From NCBI GenBank assembly GCA_964398945.1, contig CAYNOT010000013.1, positions 1-64,000 of the forward strand: 64,000 bases of DNA. The letters run 5' to 3'. Origin of the DNA: JBGTGG01 sp964398945. Lineage in GTDB: Bacteria > Bacteroidota > Bacteroidia > Cytophagales > Cyclobacteriaceae. Below are positions 51,313 through 60,233 of the stretch, piece by piece. The notes beneath the pieces are model-generated. The model was not told where the DNA came from and searched no databases. It worked only from the letters and a program-made list of their open reading frames with translations. Each line of letters begins with the position of its first letter. The stretch's first letter is position 1. The translations under genes were made by a program, and so were the position numbers.

Positions 51313-52734
51313 ATGAAAAAAAGAATTTTAGCTTTTGTGGATTTGGAGAATGGTCGTGATGCAAACATTCTTATACCTGTTGCATTTTTTGCGGAAAAAT
51401 ATTTAAGCTGTGAAGTCATCTTTAGAAGTAAATATGACGCACACGCCATCTATCGATATAATCCCGATTTGGTTTTGCTACCCAACAGTGTTGGTTCTCC
51501 ATTTTATTTTAAGATATCAAAATATGCTTTCGAAAGTAACATCAAATGTTTCGCGCTCGTATCTGAAGGGAACTACTGGACCAACGGAACATTCGATATC
51601 TTTGGGTACAATACAGACCGAAAATTCTATCATGACTTTGGGTGTTATTGGAATACACGTACTCTCGCATACAACATTCAACATTACCCGGAACTCATAG
51701 ATTTTTTTGTGTTAACTGGCGGGGTTCAGTTTGACAGGTATAGGAATTATCAATTTCCCAAAAAAGAAGATTTCCTGAAGCAGTATAATCGGACTCAATA
51801 CAAAAAAGTAGTAGGGTATGCAGCCTGGGACTTTGGCAAACTATTCAACAAGCGATCGATTAATGATAACCGATTTGTAAGACCCAACGACCCGAATCGA
51901 ATAGAATGGATGAAGCAATTCATGTATAAGATCGAAGATACATTGGATCAGTTAATCAAGAATAATAGAGATACTTTATTCATTCTCAAAAAACATCCAA
52001 ATGAATCGTTGCCTTCAGATACAAATACGACCATTAATGAAATTGAAAAACTCAAATCGAATGAAAATGTTCTTTACCTTGTCAATGAAAATATAGATAC
52101 ACTATTAAGCGTTTGTGATGTATGGATGGGCTTTGATACAACTACAGTGCTTGAAGCTTGGTTAATGAAAAATTCACCAACCTTCTTACTCCATACAGCT
52201 CAGGATTTCTTCAGGGACGAAATGCACAAAGGAAGTATTGTCATCAATTCCTATACTCAAATTCAAGAATATTTAGATGAATTTTATACAACCCGCACGA
52301 TCAAAGATTTTCATCCAATTTCAGAAAAAAGAGCTGAAATAATTGATAGTGTTATCGGATTTGCTGATGGTCTAAACCACGTCCGGGCTGGAATCTATCT
52401 GAAAAAAACAATGGACAAACCACTTCAAAAGAGTAACATAAAGTTTAGGTTACTATACTTTCTGCGATATAGTATGATAACCTTACTGTTGCCTGTATAC
52501 AATAAACGGCTGTTCCTAAAAATCCCCAAACTTAAAAAGACAGTATGGATTTTTGAGAATTGGAGGATGGATCGATTAAATGCATATAAAGAAAAGTGCT
52601 ACGAACAGCTTGAAAATGTACATCAAAGATTTTCTATCAAAGAGGTGGTGGAGAACGAATCGAAAACCAAAGCGTTACTGTATACCGGTTTATCAGGAAA
52701 TAAAATGACTGATAATACGTTCGAAAAAGAATAA
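51313..52734 (+). CDS. Surface-carbohydrate biosynthesis protein, possible glycosyltransferase
   Basis: A 473-residue soluble protein whose N-terminus (ILAFVDLENGRDANILIPVAFFAEKY) and the later DTTTVLEAWLMKNSPTFLL segment resemble surface carbohydrate or glycerophosphotransferase-type proteins of the GT-B fold. The MGFDTTTVLEAWL stretch corresponds to the end-of-domain nucleotide-binding part in such enzymes. Exact family is not certain. It follows the glycosyltransferase gene by three bases and ends the polysaccharide block. The gene is clearly A+T-richer than its neighbours, which is common for exopolysaccharide genes and may reflect transfer. Confidence 0.6.
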   Translation: MKKRILAFVDLENGRDANILIPVAFFAEKYLSCEVIFRSKYDAHAIYRYNPDLVLLPNSVGSPFYFKISKYAFESNIKCFALVSEGNYWTNGTFDIFGYNTDRKFYHDFGCYWNTRTLAYNIQHYPELIDFFVLTGGVQFDRYRNYQFPKKEDFLKQYNRTQYKKVVGYAAWDFGKLFNKRSINDNRFVRPNDPNRIEWMKQFMYKIEDTLDQLIKNNRDTLFILKKHPNESLPSDTNTTINEIEKLKSNENVLYLVNENIDTLLSVCDVWMGFDTTTVLEAWLMKNSPTFLLHTAQDFFRDEMHKGSIVINSYTQIQEYLDEFYTTRTIKDFHPISEKRAEIIDSVIGFADGLNHVRAGIYLKKTMDKPLQKSNIKFRLLYFLRYSMITLLLPVYNKRLFLKIPKLKKTVWIFENWRMDRLNAYKEKCYEQLENVHQRFSIKEVVENESKTKALLYTGLSGNKMTDNTFEKE

Positions 52735-52836
52735 TTCCTGATAATCGTGAATGTACAAACCCATTTTAGGGATGGCAGTTGTCCATTTCGTTGCCCACCA
52801 GGAGGACATACATGGTTCAGTCACTTACGATTTAAT

Positions 52837-53742
52837 CTAAGATGGTTTCAGTTTTAATAAAAGCTCAATCTCTTCTATTGCGTTAGGGGAAAACCACTGA
52901 ATTGTCCCATCCCTTTTAAACCATGTCAATTGACGTTTTGCGTACCGCCTTGAATTTCTTTTCAATAACCTCACTGCTTCTTCGTAATCATAAAGTCCAT
53001 CGAGATAATCAAAAATTTCGCTGTAGCCAACTGTTTGCATGGCCTGATGGTCTTTGTAAGGCTCCATTTTTTTCGCCTCTTCAAACAATCCCTTTTCAAT
53101 CATCTGGTCCATACGGGCATTGATCCGGTTATAAAGTTCTTCTTTTGCTAATTCCAATCCGATTTTTACAATCGAAAAAGGATGATCATACCGTTTTTGG
53201 TTTTGAAATTCATGAATGGATTTTCCTGTTCCAATTTTCACTTCCAGCGCACGAATCAACCGATGAGGATTCTGATGGTCCATCCTTCCAAATTGATCAG
53301 GGTCCAAATCCACCAACTGATCCTGGAGCCAGCCTAAACCATTGGCCTCAAACTGCGCGTTTAAATTTTGGCGAACCTCCGGGTCGATCTCCGGAATATC
53401 GTCAAAACCTTCACATACCGCTTTAATGTATAACCCAGAGCCACCGCATAGGATCAGGTTATCTTTCTTTTCAAACAGTTTGTGAATTAAAGAAAGGGCA
53501 TCCCTGCCAAACTGTGCAGCATCGTAGTGTTCTGTAATAGAATGGGTATTGATAAAATGGTGAGGGATCGCTTTTAATTCTTCCTGTGTGGGTTTTGCAG
53601 TACCAATTTCCAACTCTTTAAAAAACTGGCGGGAATCAGCAGATATGATCTCCGTATCCAGCCTTTTTGCCAATTCAATCGCCAATGCCGTTTTACCCGA
53701 AGCTGTCGGTCCAACAAGTACGATTAAGCGCTTTTCATTCAT
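52837..53742 (-). CDS. miaA: tRNA dimethylallyltransferase MiaA
   Basis: MiaA adds dimethylallyl to N6 of A37 in tRNAs reading UNN codons. The 301-residue protein has the P-loop VGPTASGKTALAIELA near residue 10, ISADSRQFFKELEIGTAKP around 35-53, the GGSGLYIKAV segment, and the C-terminal RRYAKRQLTWFKRD motif. It is monocistronic by position. The start is ATG at 53742. A perfect inverted repeat (53757-53825) begins 15 bases upstream, so the promoter must lie within or beside the repeat. Confidence 0.96.
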   Translation of the reverse strand: MNEKRLIVLVGPTASGKTALAIELAKRLDTEIISADSRQFFKELEIGTAKPTQEELKAIPHHFINTHSITEHYDAAQFGRDALSLIHKLFEKKDNLILCGGSGLYIKAVCEGFDDIPEIDPEVRQNLNAQFEANGLGWLQDQLVDLDPDQFGRMDHQNPHRLIRALEVKIGTGKSIHEFQNQKRYDHPFSIVKIGLELAKEELYNRINARMDQMIEKGLFEEAKKMEPYKDHQAMQTVGYSEIFDYLDGLYDYEEAVRLLKRNSRRYAKRQLTWFKRDGTIQWFSPNAIEEIELLLKLKPS

Positions 53743-53756
53743 GGTAATAGTTATGA

Positions 53757-53825
53757 GTTAGGAATTATGGGTTATGGGTTTATCATGCATCAATAACTCA
53801 TAATTCATAACCCATAATTCCTAAC
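53757..53825. repeat. Inverted repeat with 20-bp perfect arms between miaA and the next gene
   Basis: The left arm GTTAGGAATTATGGGTTATG (53757-53776) is the exact complement of 53806-53825, with a 29-base loop. The repeat is related to the one at 56553-56611: both contain GGGTTATGAATTATGAGTT in the same overall form. It fills half of the 133-base divergent gap between miaA and the plus-strand gene at 53876. Confidence 0.85.
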
Positions 53826-53875
53826 CCCTAATTTATACCATAATTCATTATCTTGCAGCCAGAATTGCAACCACT

Positions 53876-54148
53876 ATGACCATCAAATATACAACCTCCT
53901 TTTTAACCAAATTGGAAGACTTGATTGCCGAGTCGGATTACATTTTACGCTACGAAAAAGGACAATTCAAATCTGGATATTGCCTCCTCAAAGAACAGAA
54001 AATCATCATCATCAATAAATTCTACACTACAGAAGGAAAAATCAACACGTTATTGGAAATCCTCCGTACTGTTGAATTGGATAAATCAAAATTCACCGAG
54101 AAGAGCCTTGCACTTTTCGATAGCTTAAATCAACAAGAGACCATTTGA
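53876..54148 (+). CDS. Small protein of unknown function
   Basis: A 90-residue soluble protein with no signal peptide. Sequence phrases such as DYILRYEKGQFKSGYCLL and KIIIINKFYTTEGKINTLLEIL are conserved in small Bacteroidota proteins next to the metallo-hydrolase, as far as I recall; no family name is known to me. It starts the plus-strand block ending with the RqcH-like gene. The upstream TATCTTGC at about 53849 is a near match to the promoter -7 box. Confidence 0.7.
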   Translation: MTIKYTTSFLTKLEDLIAESDYILRYEKGQFKSGYCLLKEQKIIIINKFYTTEGKINTLLEILRTVELDKSKFTEKSLALFDSLNQQETI

Positions 54149-54230
54149 AATACCGCCAGGTAAACAGAACGGACAGAATGAGTATTCGGAACAGGTATTC
54201 CATCTGTCCATATAAGCTAAACAGTAGCAG

Positions 54231-54992
54231 ATGAAAATTACCTTCCTCGGCACCGGCACTTCCCAAGGTGTGCCCGTTATTGGTTGCACGTGCGAAGTTT
54301 GCCGTTCGTTGGATTATCGGGACCATCGCCTCCGGACATCCATCCATATCCTTGTAGATGGAAAAAGTATTGTGATCGATAGTGGCCCCGACTTTCGTCA
54401 GCAGATGTTGCGGGAAAATGTTGCCCGGCTGGATGCCATCCTTTTTACACACGCCCATCGCGACCACACAGCCGGACTGGATGATGTGCGCGCCTACAAC
54501 TTTATGCAAGAGATAGACATGCCAGTGTACGGGACTCAACAAACGCTGGAACAACTCAAATCGGATTTTTCTTATATTTTTCATGAGAAAGTCTATCCGG
54601 GAATTCCCCGCGTTGAATTGCACGAAATCAACACAAACCCTTTTCACTACAACGGAATAAAAATCACCCCACTTCCGGTCATGCATTATAAACTGCCGGT
54701 GATGGGGTTCAGGATTGGCAACTTCAGTTATATAACAGATGCGAACTTCATTCCTGATGAAACCTGGAAACTACTGGAGGGAACCGGTACATTGGTCCTA
54801 AATGCCCTTCAAATAGGATCGCACATTTCACATTTCAATTTGGAGGATGCCATCCAAACCGCAAAAAAGGTAAACGCGAAGCAAACCTATTTTACCCACA
54901 TTAGCCATAAACTCGGGTTGCATGGCGAAGTCATTGAAAAACTTCCCGAAACGATTTCACTTGCGTACGATGGTTTGCAAATCAACAGCTGA
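54231..54992 (+). CDS. MBL-fold metallo-hydrolase, PhnP-like
   Basis: A 253-residue beta-lactamase-fold hydrolase. The metal-binding motif THAHRDHTAGLDD has His74, His76, Asp78 and His79. The N-terminal FLGTGTSQGVPVIGCTCEVC has a cysteine group (Cys19, Cys21, Cys24), as in PhnP-type phosphodiesterases that bind an extra zinc. Substrate is probably a small cyclic phosphodiester or nucleic acid fragment, but is unproven. It is 82 bases after the small gene and abuts the next gene. Confidence 0.88.
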   Translation: MKITFLGTGTSQGVPVIGCTCEVCRSLDYRDHRLRTSIHILVDGKSIVIDSGPDFRQQMLRENVARLDAILFTHAHRDHTAGLDDVRAYNFMQEIDMPVYGTQQTLEQLKSDFSYIFHEKVYPGIPRVELHEINTNPFHYNGIKITPLPVMHYKLPVMGFRIGNFSYITDANFIPDETWKLLEGTGTLVLNALQIGSHISHFNLEDAIQTAKKVNAKQTYFTHISHKLGLHGEVIEKLPETISLAYDGLQINS

Positions 54993-54994
54993 TC

Positions 54995-56545
54995 GTGCAT
55001 AACAATTACTACTTTCTACGCCAGCTAAGTTTGCAATTGGAAAGCATTCTTACCGGGGCAAAACTTGTGGAGTGCTTCAGTCAAAATAAAGATGAGCTGA
55101 TCATAGTCTTTGAGAAAGACCAACAATACATTCCCATTAAAGCCCATCTTTTATCGACATTCTCTTGCTTGTCATTTCCGCGGGGGTTTCACCGCGCGCG
55201 AAAAAACAGCATCGACCTTTTTCCGGAAATGATAGGCGATAAGGTTGAAGCTATCCGGCAGTTTGAAAATGAGCGGGGTTTTGCGCTCCATTTAGGAAAC
55301 GGAAAATCATTGTTGTTTAAAATGCATGGCAACAAAAGCAATATTGTCTTGTTCAGCGGTGATAGAAAAATACTTTTTAAAAATTCACTTCCAGCCGATG
55401 AAGGGATTGTTTTAAAGGAAATGGACAGGGCAATGGATTTTAGCAAACCAACCTTCGAAAAAAATATCCATTCGCTTAAAAAATTATACTTCACCTTTGG
55501 CGCAGTAGCCTGGCGGTACCTTGAAGTAAAAAGTTTCTATGATAAACCACTGAATCAACAATGGGAAATGATTGCCGACACGATCAAGACACTAAGCAAC
55601 CCAACATTCTACCAAACGAAGCTAGACAACGAGATCACTTTTAGCCTGCTGCCTGTTGGTGAAATCCTGAAGGAATCAACCAACCCGCTGGAAGCTGTCA
55701 CGGATTTTTTTTATACATATACCCAAACCAGTTCTTTATCTTCCGAAAAGGAAAAGGCGATCGGGATATTAACTTCTAAATTAAAAGCAAGTCAGTCCTT
55801 TCTCATCAAAACAAATTCAAAACTTAAAGACCTGAAAACAGAAAACACCTATAAAATCTGGGCTGATCTGTTGATGGCGAATTTGTATTCCATTCCGGAG
55901 CGGGCAAAAAAAATATCCCTTCCCGATTTCCAGGACAATTCCAAACAAATTGAAATACCTTTATCGGAAACACTAAGTCCACAGCTAAATGCTGAACGCT
56001 ATTATCGCAAATCCAAAAACCATCAGATTGAAATCAACAGGCTGGAAGAAAGCATTCAAGGCAAGGTTGAAGAAATCAGAAAACTCGAAACACAATTGGC
56101 GGAGCTCCGGCAATCAACACAGCTAAAGGAACTTCGCCAGCACGTTGAAAAATATGGGCTTGAAAAAAAGCCCCAGGAAGAAATCATCTTCCTCCCCTAC
56201 CGGGCTACAGAATTTCAGGGATTTCAACTATGGATTGGCAAAAATGCAAAAGCCAACGATGAACTCACATTGAAACATTCCCATAAAGAAGATCTTTGGC
56301 TACACGCAAAAGATGTTTCCGGCTCGCACGTTTTGATTAAATACAAATCCGGTAAACCGTTCCCAAAAGAAGTTATTGAACGAGCTGCACAGCTTGCTGC
56401 ATTTTTCTCAAAAAGAAAAAACGAATCCCTTTGCCCGGTTGCCTACACCCGGAAAAAATTTGTACGAAAACGAAAAGGTGATCCTGCCGGAGCAGTTGTC
56501 GTTGAAAAAGAAACGGTGATACTGGTTGAACCGAAAGGGGTATAA
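54995..56545 (+). CDS. NFACT-family protein, RqcH-like ribosome quality-control factor
   Basis: A 516-residue protein with an N-terminal FbpA/NFACT-N domain (about 1-240), central coiled-coil helices (about 245-390) and a C-terminal NFACT-R domain with DLWLHAKDVSGSHVLIKY at about 431-448. In bacteria RqcH binds stalled 50S subunits and recruits tRNA-Ala to add alanine tails. Whether all catalytic residues are kept was not checked against a structure. The start is GTG at 54995, two bases after the metallo-hydrolase stop, so the two genes are translated as a unit. Confidence 0.9.
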   Translation: MHNNYYFLRQLSLQLESILTGAKLVECFSQNKDELIIVFEKDQQYIPIKAHLLSTFSCLSFPRGFHRARKNSIDLFPEMIGDKVEAIRQFENERGFALHLGNGKSLLFKMHGNKSNIVLFSGDRKILFKNSLPADEGIVLKEMDRAMDFSKPTFEKNIHSLKKLYFTFGAVAWRYLEVKSFYDKPLNQQWEMIADTIKTLSNPTFYQTKLDNEITFSLLPVGEILKESTNPLEAVTDFFYTYTQTSSLSSEKEKAIGILTSKLKASQSFLIKTNSKLKDLKTENTYKIWADLLMANLYSIPERAKKISLPDFQDNSKQIEIPLSETLSPQLNAERYYRKSKNHQIEINRLEESIQGKVEEIRKLETQLAELRQSTQLKELRQHVEKYGLEKKPQEEIIFLPYRATEFQGFQLWIGKNAKANDELTLKHSHKEDLWLHAKDVSGSHVLIKYKSGKPFPKEVIERAAQLAAFFSKRKNESLCPVAYTRKKFVRKRKGDPAGAVVVEKETVILVEPKGV

Positions 56546-56552
56546 GTGATAC

Positions 56553-56611
56553 GTTATGGGTTATGAATTATGAGTTGGGAATCAGTATACTTATAATTCA
56601 TAACCCATAAC
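56553..56611. repeat. Inverted repeat with 19-bp perfect arms between the NFACT gene and pyk
   Basis: GTTATGGGTTATGAATTAT (56553-56571) pairs exactly with 56593-56611 around a 21-base loop. It lies between two convergent genes and its right arm ends in the pyk stop codon, so it may serve as a terminator for one or both. The same core sequence occurs at 53757-53825. Confidence 0.85.
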
Positions 56612-58041
56612 TATTTAACAACATTAATTTTCAATGCATTGGTCCTGGCTCTTTCCATAATCGGCATACTGGCCAGGGTAATAAAAATATCACCTTTGCT
56701 AAGGTGGCCATCGTTTTTCAAAATCTCCTCAACATCTGCAATCGTTTCATCGGTGGAGTTTACTTTATTGTAAAAATAAGCCCGTGCACCCCAAACCAGA
56801 TTGATGGTATTGAGGATCGATTTGTTTCCGGTGAAAACAAAAATATTGGTATTTGGCCGGTGTGATGAAGACTTGAACGCTGTATACCCTGAAGCGGTCA
56901 TTCCAACAATTGCTTTTGCCCCTACATCTTTCGCCAGTTTACACGCGGCCAGCACCAGGCTATCATTGATAAATATGGGCGACTTCGGATCAACTTCGCG
57001 AAAGCGAAAATAAATATTCGGGTTTTTCTCCACTGAAGTAATGGTGCGGACCATACTTCGAATAACTTCCAGCGGATATTTACCAGCTGCTGTTTCTGCT
57101 GATAACATCAATGCATCTGCCCCATCCATTACTGCATTCGCCACATCATTTGTTTCCGCCCGGGTAGGCCTCGGATTTTCGATCATGCTCTCCATCATTT
57201 GGGTAGCCACAATCACAGGCTTACCAAGTTTGTTGCATTTTTCGATCAACATCTTCTGTACCATCGGTACTTCTTCCATCCAGATTTCAACACCAAGATC
57301 GCCACGCGCCACCATCACCCCATCAGTAGCTTCAATAATCGCATCGATGTTGCTCAACGCTTCAGGCTTTTCAATTTTGGCAATAATGCGGGTTGCAGAA
57401 TCCTTACTATCGATAATCCCTTTCAGGTAATGAATGTCTTCTGCTTTTCTTACAAATGAAAGCGCCACCCAATCAACTTTGTGTTCCAGGCCAAATTGGA
57501 GATCTTCCAAATCCTTATCTGTTAATGAAGATGCAGAGACTTTCGTGAACGGAAGGTTAATCCCCTTACGGGATTTCAGCGGCCCTCCATAAACTACTTC
57601 GGTCACCACATCAATATCACGGACTTCTTTTACTTTCAACTCAATCTTTCCATCATCGATCAAAACAACATCACCAACCGCAACATCGGTAGGCAACCCT
57701 GTATACGAAGTGCTGGCAATCTCCCTGTTCCCCAACAACTCACGGGTGGTAATAATGAATTCCTGGCCACGTTCCAGTTCTATGCCATCCTCCATCATTT
57801 GAACCCTTATTTTGGGGCCTTGCAGATCTTGCAACAAGCACACACTGGAGCCCATTTCCTGGTTCAACTCCCGCACAAAATTGATCACTTTCAGGTGGTC
57901 TTCGTGTTTGCCGTGCGAAAAATTTAATCGAAATACATCCACGCCTTCTTTGATCAAAGCACGAAGCATTTCTTTTGAGTTGGAAGCCGGACCAACGGTG
58001 GCTACAATTTTGGTCTTGTTGTACGCAATTTTTTCTTTCAT
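56611..58041 (-). CDS. pyk: Pyruvate kinase
   Basis: Pyruvate kinase transfers phosphate from phosphoenolpyruvate to ADP in the last step of glycolysis. The 476-residue protein has KIVATVGPASN, DVFRLNFSHG, KIRVQMMEDG, KIEKPEALSN, DGVMVARGDLGVEI and TQMMESMIENPRPTRAETNDVANAV (positions about 11-288), including the catalytic Lys and metal-binding Glu and Asp. The C-terminal allosteric domain is present. It is followed on the same strand by nothing; its stop lies in an inverted repeat. Upstream it is preceded by the IPExxxVDY gene on the same strand, 52 bases away. Confidence 0.97.
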   Translation of the reverse strand: MKEKIAYNKTKIVATVGPASNSKEMLRALIKEGVDVFRLNFSHGKHEDHLKVINFVRELNQEMGSSVCLLQDLQGPKIRVQMMEDGIELERGQEFIITTRELLGNREIASTSYTGLPTDVAVGDVVLIDDGKIELKVKEVRDIDVVTEVVYGGPLKSRKGINLPFTKVSASSLTDKDLEDLQFGLEHKVDWVALSFVRKAEDIHYLKGIIDSKDSATRIIAKIEKPEALSNIDAIIEATDGVMVARGDLGVEIWMEEVPMVQKMLIEKCNKLGKPVIVATQMMESMIENPRPTRAETNDVANAVMDGADALMLSAETAAGKYPLEVIRSMVRTITSVEKNPNIYFRFREVDPKSPIFINDSLVLAACKLAKDVGAKAIVGMTASGYTAFKSSSHRPNTNIFVFTGNKSILNTINLVWGARAYFYNKVNSTDETIADVEEILKNDGHLSKGDIFITLASMPIMERARTNALKINVVK

Positions 58042-58093
58042 AATAATAATATCGAGACGAGGCTATTTAAAAACCACAGGCAAATACAGCTGG

Positions 58094-58516
58094 TCAAAAC
58101 ACAAAGTTGACTTTTGATTTCAATCCTTCTACCGGAATGGCAGACACATACTCAACAGCAGGAATCTGTTTGAGCAATTCAGGGATATTTGATTTATGGC
58201 TTTGTTCCTCCATTTGCGTCAAAAGTATAAAATCAAAATGAGGAAATTCAGGGATGAGGAAATACTTTCCCGCTTCGGGATTGGTTGGTTTGTTCTTAAA
58301 TAATTTCAATCGATTGAGACGCGTTTCAAAGGCATAATGCAAAAAATCGACCTCAGTATTTTTTTTCACTCCTACCCTCAAATCGTCCTTTTTTACCAGC
58401 TGAATCCCTAAAATCCGGTTTATTTCCCAAGCTAGTTTGTACCCTTTGGCCGAAGTGGCCATTCCAAACAATTCAAAATCAAACTCATACTCTATAATCA
58501 GTTTGTTTTTCTTCAT
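58094..58516 (-). CDS. IPExxxVDY family protein
   Basis: A 140-residue member of a Bacteroidota-specific family named after the motif, here seen as FLIPEFPHFDFILL (about residues 84-97). It begins MKKNKLIIEYEFDFELFG and has no signal peptide. Function is unknown, but the gene is regularly placed between pyk and acpP, suggesting regulation of carbon or lipid metabolism. ATG at 58516 is preferred over an upstream one at 58573, since the family segment starts there and the extra residues look like translated leader. Confidence 0.87.
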   Translation of the reverse strand: MKKNKLIIEYEFDFELFGMATSAKGYKLAWEINRILGIQLVKKDDLRVGVKKNTEVDFLHYAFETRLNRLKLFKNKPTNPEAGKYFLIPEFPHFDFILLTQMEEQSHKSNIPELLKQIPAVEYVSAIPVEGLKSKVNFVF

Positions 58517-58629
58517 TTTTAGTGCAAAAGGTGCATTTGGTGGACAGAAGGCAAGATCAAAAAAGTTTGACAATATTGCATTAAATCTCTTTCTTTGCAG
58601 AGATTTTTAAATCCCTAAATATTAAGAAC

Positions 58630-58869
58630 ATGTCAGAAATTGCACAAAAAGTAAAACAGATCATCATCGAGAAGCTTGGTGTAGAGGAATCTGAAGTTAC
58701 TCCTGAGGCAAGCTTTACCAACGATCTTGGTGCTGATTCCCTCGACACAGTAGAATTAATTATGGAGTTCGAGAAAGAATTCAACATCTCTATTCCAGAC
58801 GATCAGGCAGAAAACATCGCCACAGTCGGTCAGGCCATCTCTTACTTAGAGCAAAATGTAAAGAAGTAA
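58630..58869 (+). CDS. acpP: Acyl carrier protein
   Basis: A 79-residue acidic carrier protein of fatty acid synthesis. Ser37 in GADSLDTVEL is the site for 4'-phosphopantetheine. It begins the acpP-fabF-rnc cluster, divergent from the IPExxxVDY gene. A TTTG at about 58566 and a TTTCTTTG about 21 bases further form a near-consensus promoter in the 113-base gap. Confidence 0.98.
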   Translation: MSEIAQKVKQIIIEKLGVEESEVTPEASFTNDLGADSLDTVELIMEFEKEFNISIPDDQAENIATVGQAISYLEQNVKK

Positions 58870-58914
58870 TAGATTTTTATTGCTTTTTAAATCATCCCCA
58901 CCCAAACACCAAAC

Positions 58915-60165
58915 ATGTCATTAAAACGAGTAGTCGTCACAGGGCTAGGAGCACTTACACCGATCGGAAATACCCGCCAGGAATATTGGAACGGGCTCAA
59001 AAAAGGTCAAAGCGGTGCCGCCCCGATTACACGGTTTGATGCTTCGCAATTCAAGACGAAGTTTGCGTGCGAAATCAAAAATTTTGATATCGGAAACTTT
59101 ATTGAGCGAAAGGAAGCCCGTAAAATGGATCCTTTCACCCAATATGCGATGGTGGTGGCTGATGAAGCAATAATTGATTCCAACCTCCCACTAGCTGAAC
59201 TCAACCCGCACCGCATTGGTGTGATTTGGGGTTCAGGTATTGGGGGGCTTTCAACCTTTCAGGAAGAAGTAAAGACGTTTACCCTTGGAAATGGAGTTCC
59301 CCGGTTCAACCCTTTCTTTATTCCTAAAATGATCCCCGATTTAAGTGCGGGCCATATTTCCATAAAATATGGTTTCAGGGGACCCAACTTTGTTACTGTT
59401 TCGGCTTGTGCCTCCTCTACCAATGCCCTTTATGATGCATATACGTACTTGCGTTTAGGCAAAGCGGATGTCATTGTTTCAGGTGGTTCTGAGGCCGCTG
59501 TATGCGAAGCAGGGGTTGGTGGATTCAATGCCCTGAAAGCCCTGTCGGAAAGAAATGATTCTCCCGAAACCGCCTCCCGCCCGTATGATAAGGACCGGGA
59601 CGGATTTGTGCTCGGTGAAGGGGCAGGCGCCCTTATTCTTGAAGAATATGAGCACGCCAAAAAGCGTGGTGCCAAAATCTACGCTGAAATTATCGGTGGC
59701 GGCATGTCTGCCGATGCCTACCATATTACTGCACCGCACCCGGAAGGGGACGGGATTATTCAAGTAATGATCAGCGCACTGGAAGAAGCCGGAATCAAAC
59801 CAGAAGATGTTGATTATATCAACACCCACGGAACTTCCACGCCTTTGGGGGATATTGGCGAAATCAAAGCAATCCAAAAAGTATTTGGCGCACATGCCAG
59901 CAAACTCAATATCAGTTCCACAAAATCCATGACGGGCCACCTGTTGGGTGCTGCCGGGGCTATTGAAAGCATCGCCTGCATCATGGCCATCAACGACTCC
60001 ATCATACCGCCAACAATCAATCATTTTGTGGATGATCCGGAACTGGACAGCAGCCTCAACTTGACCTTTAACAAAGCACAGGAGCGCAAAGTAAATATCG
60101 CCCTTAGCAACACTTTTGGGTTTGGAGGGCACAACTTCTCTATTCTTATTAAAAAACCAGATTAA
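58915..60165 (+). CDS. fabF: Beta-ketoacyl-ACP synthase II
   Basis: FabF condenses malonyl-ACP with acyl-ACP in fatty acid elongation. The 416-residue protein has the nucleophile Cys165 in TVSACASSTNAL, the catalytic histidines in NTHGTSTPLGD and KSMTGHLLGAAGA, and the terminal FGFGGHN. It follows acpP by 45 bases and precedes rnc. This order is usual in Bacteroidota and many other bacteria. Confidence 0.98.
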   Translation: MSLKRVVVTGLGALTPIGNTRQEYWNGLKKGQSGAAPITRFDASQFKTKFACEIKNFDIGNFIERKEARKMDPFTQYAMVVADEAIIDSNLPLAELNPHRIGVIWGSGIGGLSTFQEEVKTFTLGNGVPRFNPFFIPKMIPDLSAGHISIKYGFRGPNFVTVSACASSTNALYDAYTYLRLGKADVIVSGGSEAAVCEAGVGGFNALKALSERNDSPETASRPYDKDRDGFVLGEGAGALILEEYEHAKKRGAKIYAEIIGGGMSADAYHITAPHPEGDGIIQVMISALEEAGIKPEDVDYINTHGTSTPLGDIGEIKAIQKVFGAHASKLNISSTKSMTGHLLGAAGAIESIACIMAINDSIIPPTINHFVDDPELDSSLNLTFNKAQERKVNIALSNTFGFGGHNFSILIKKPD

Positions 60166-60233
60166 GCTAAATTTATCTGGTAATCCAGCTTTTCTTAAAT
60201 TAGCATCGAATTGTTTGATTAGACACGCTGCTT

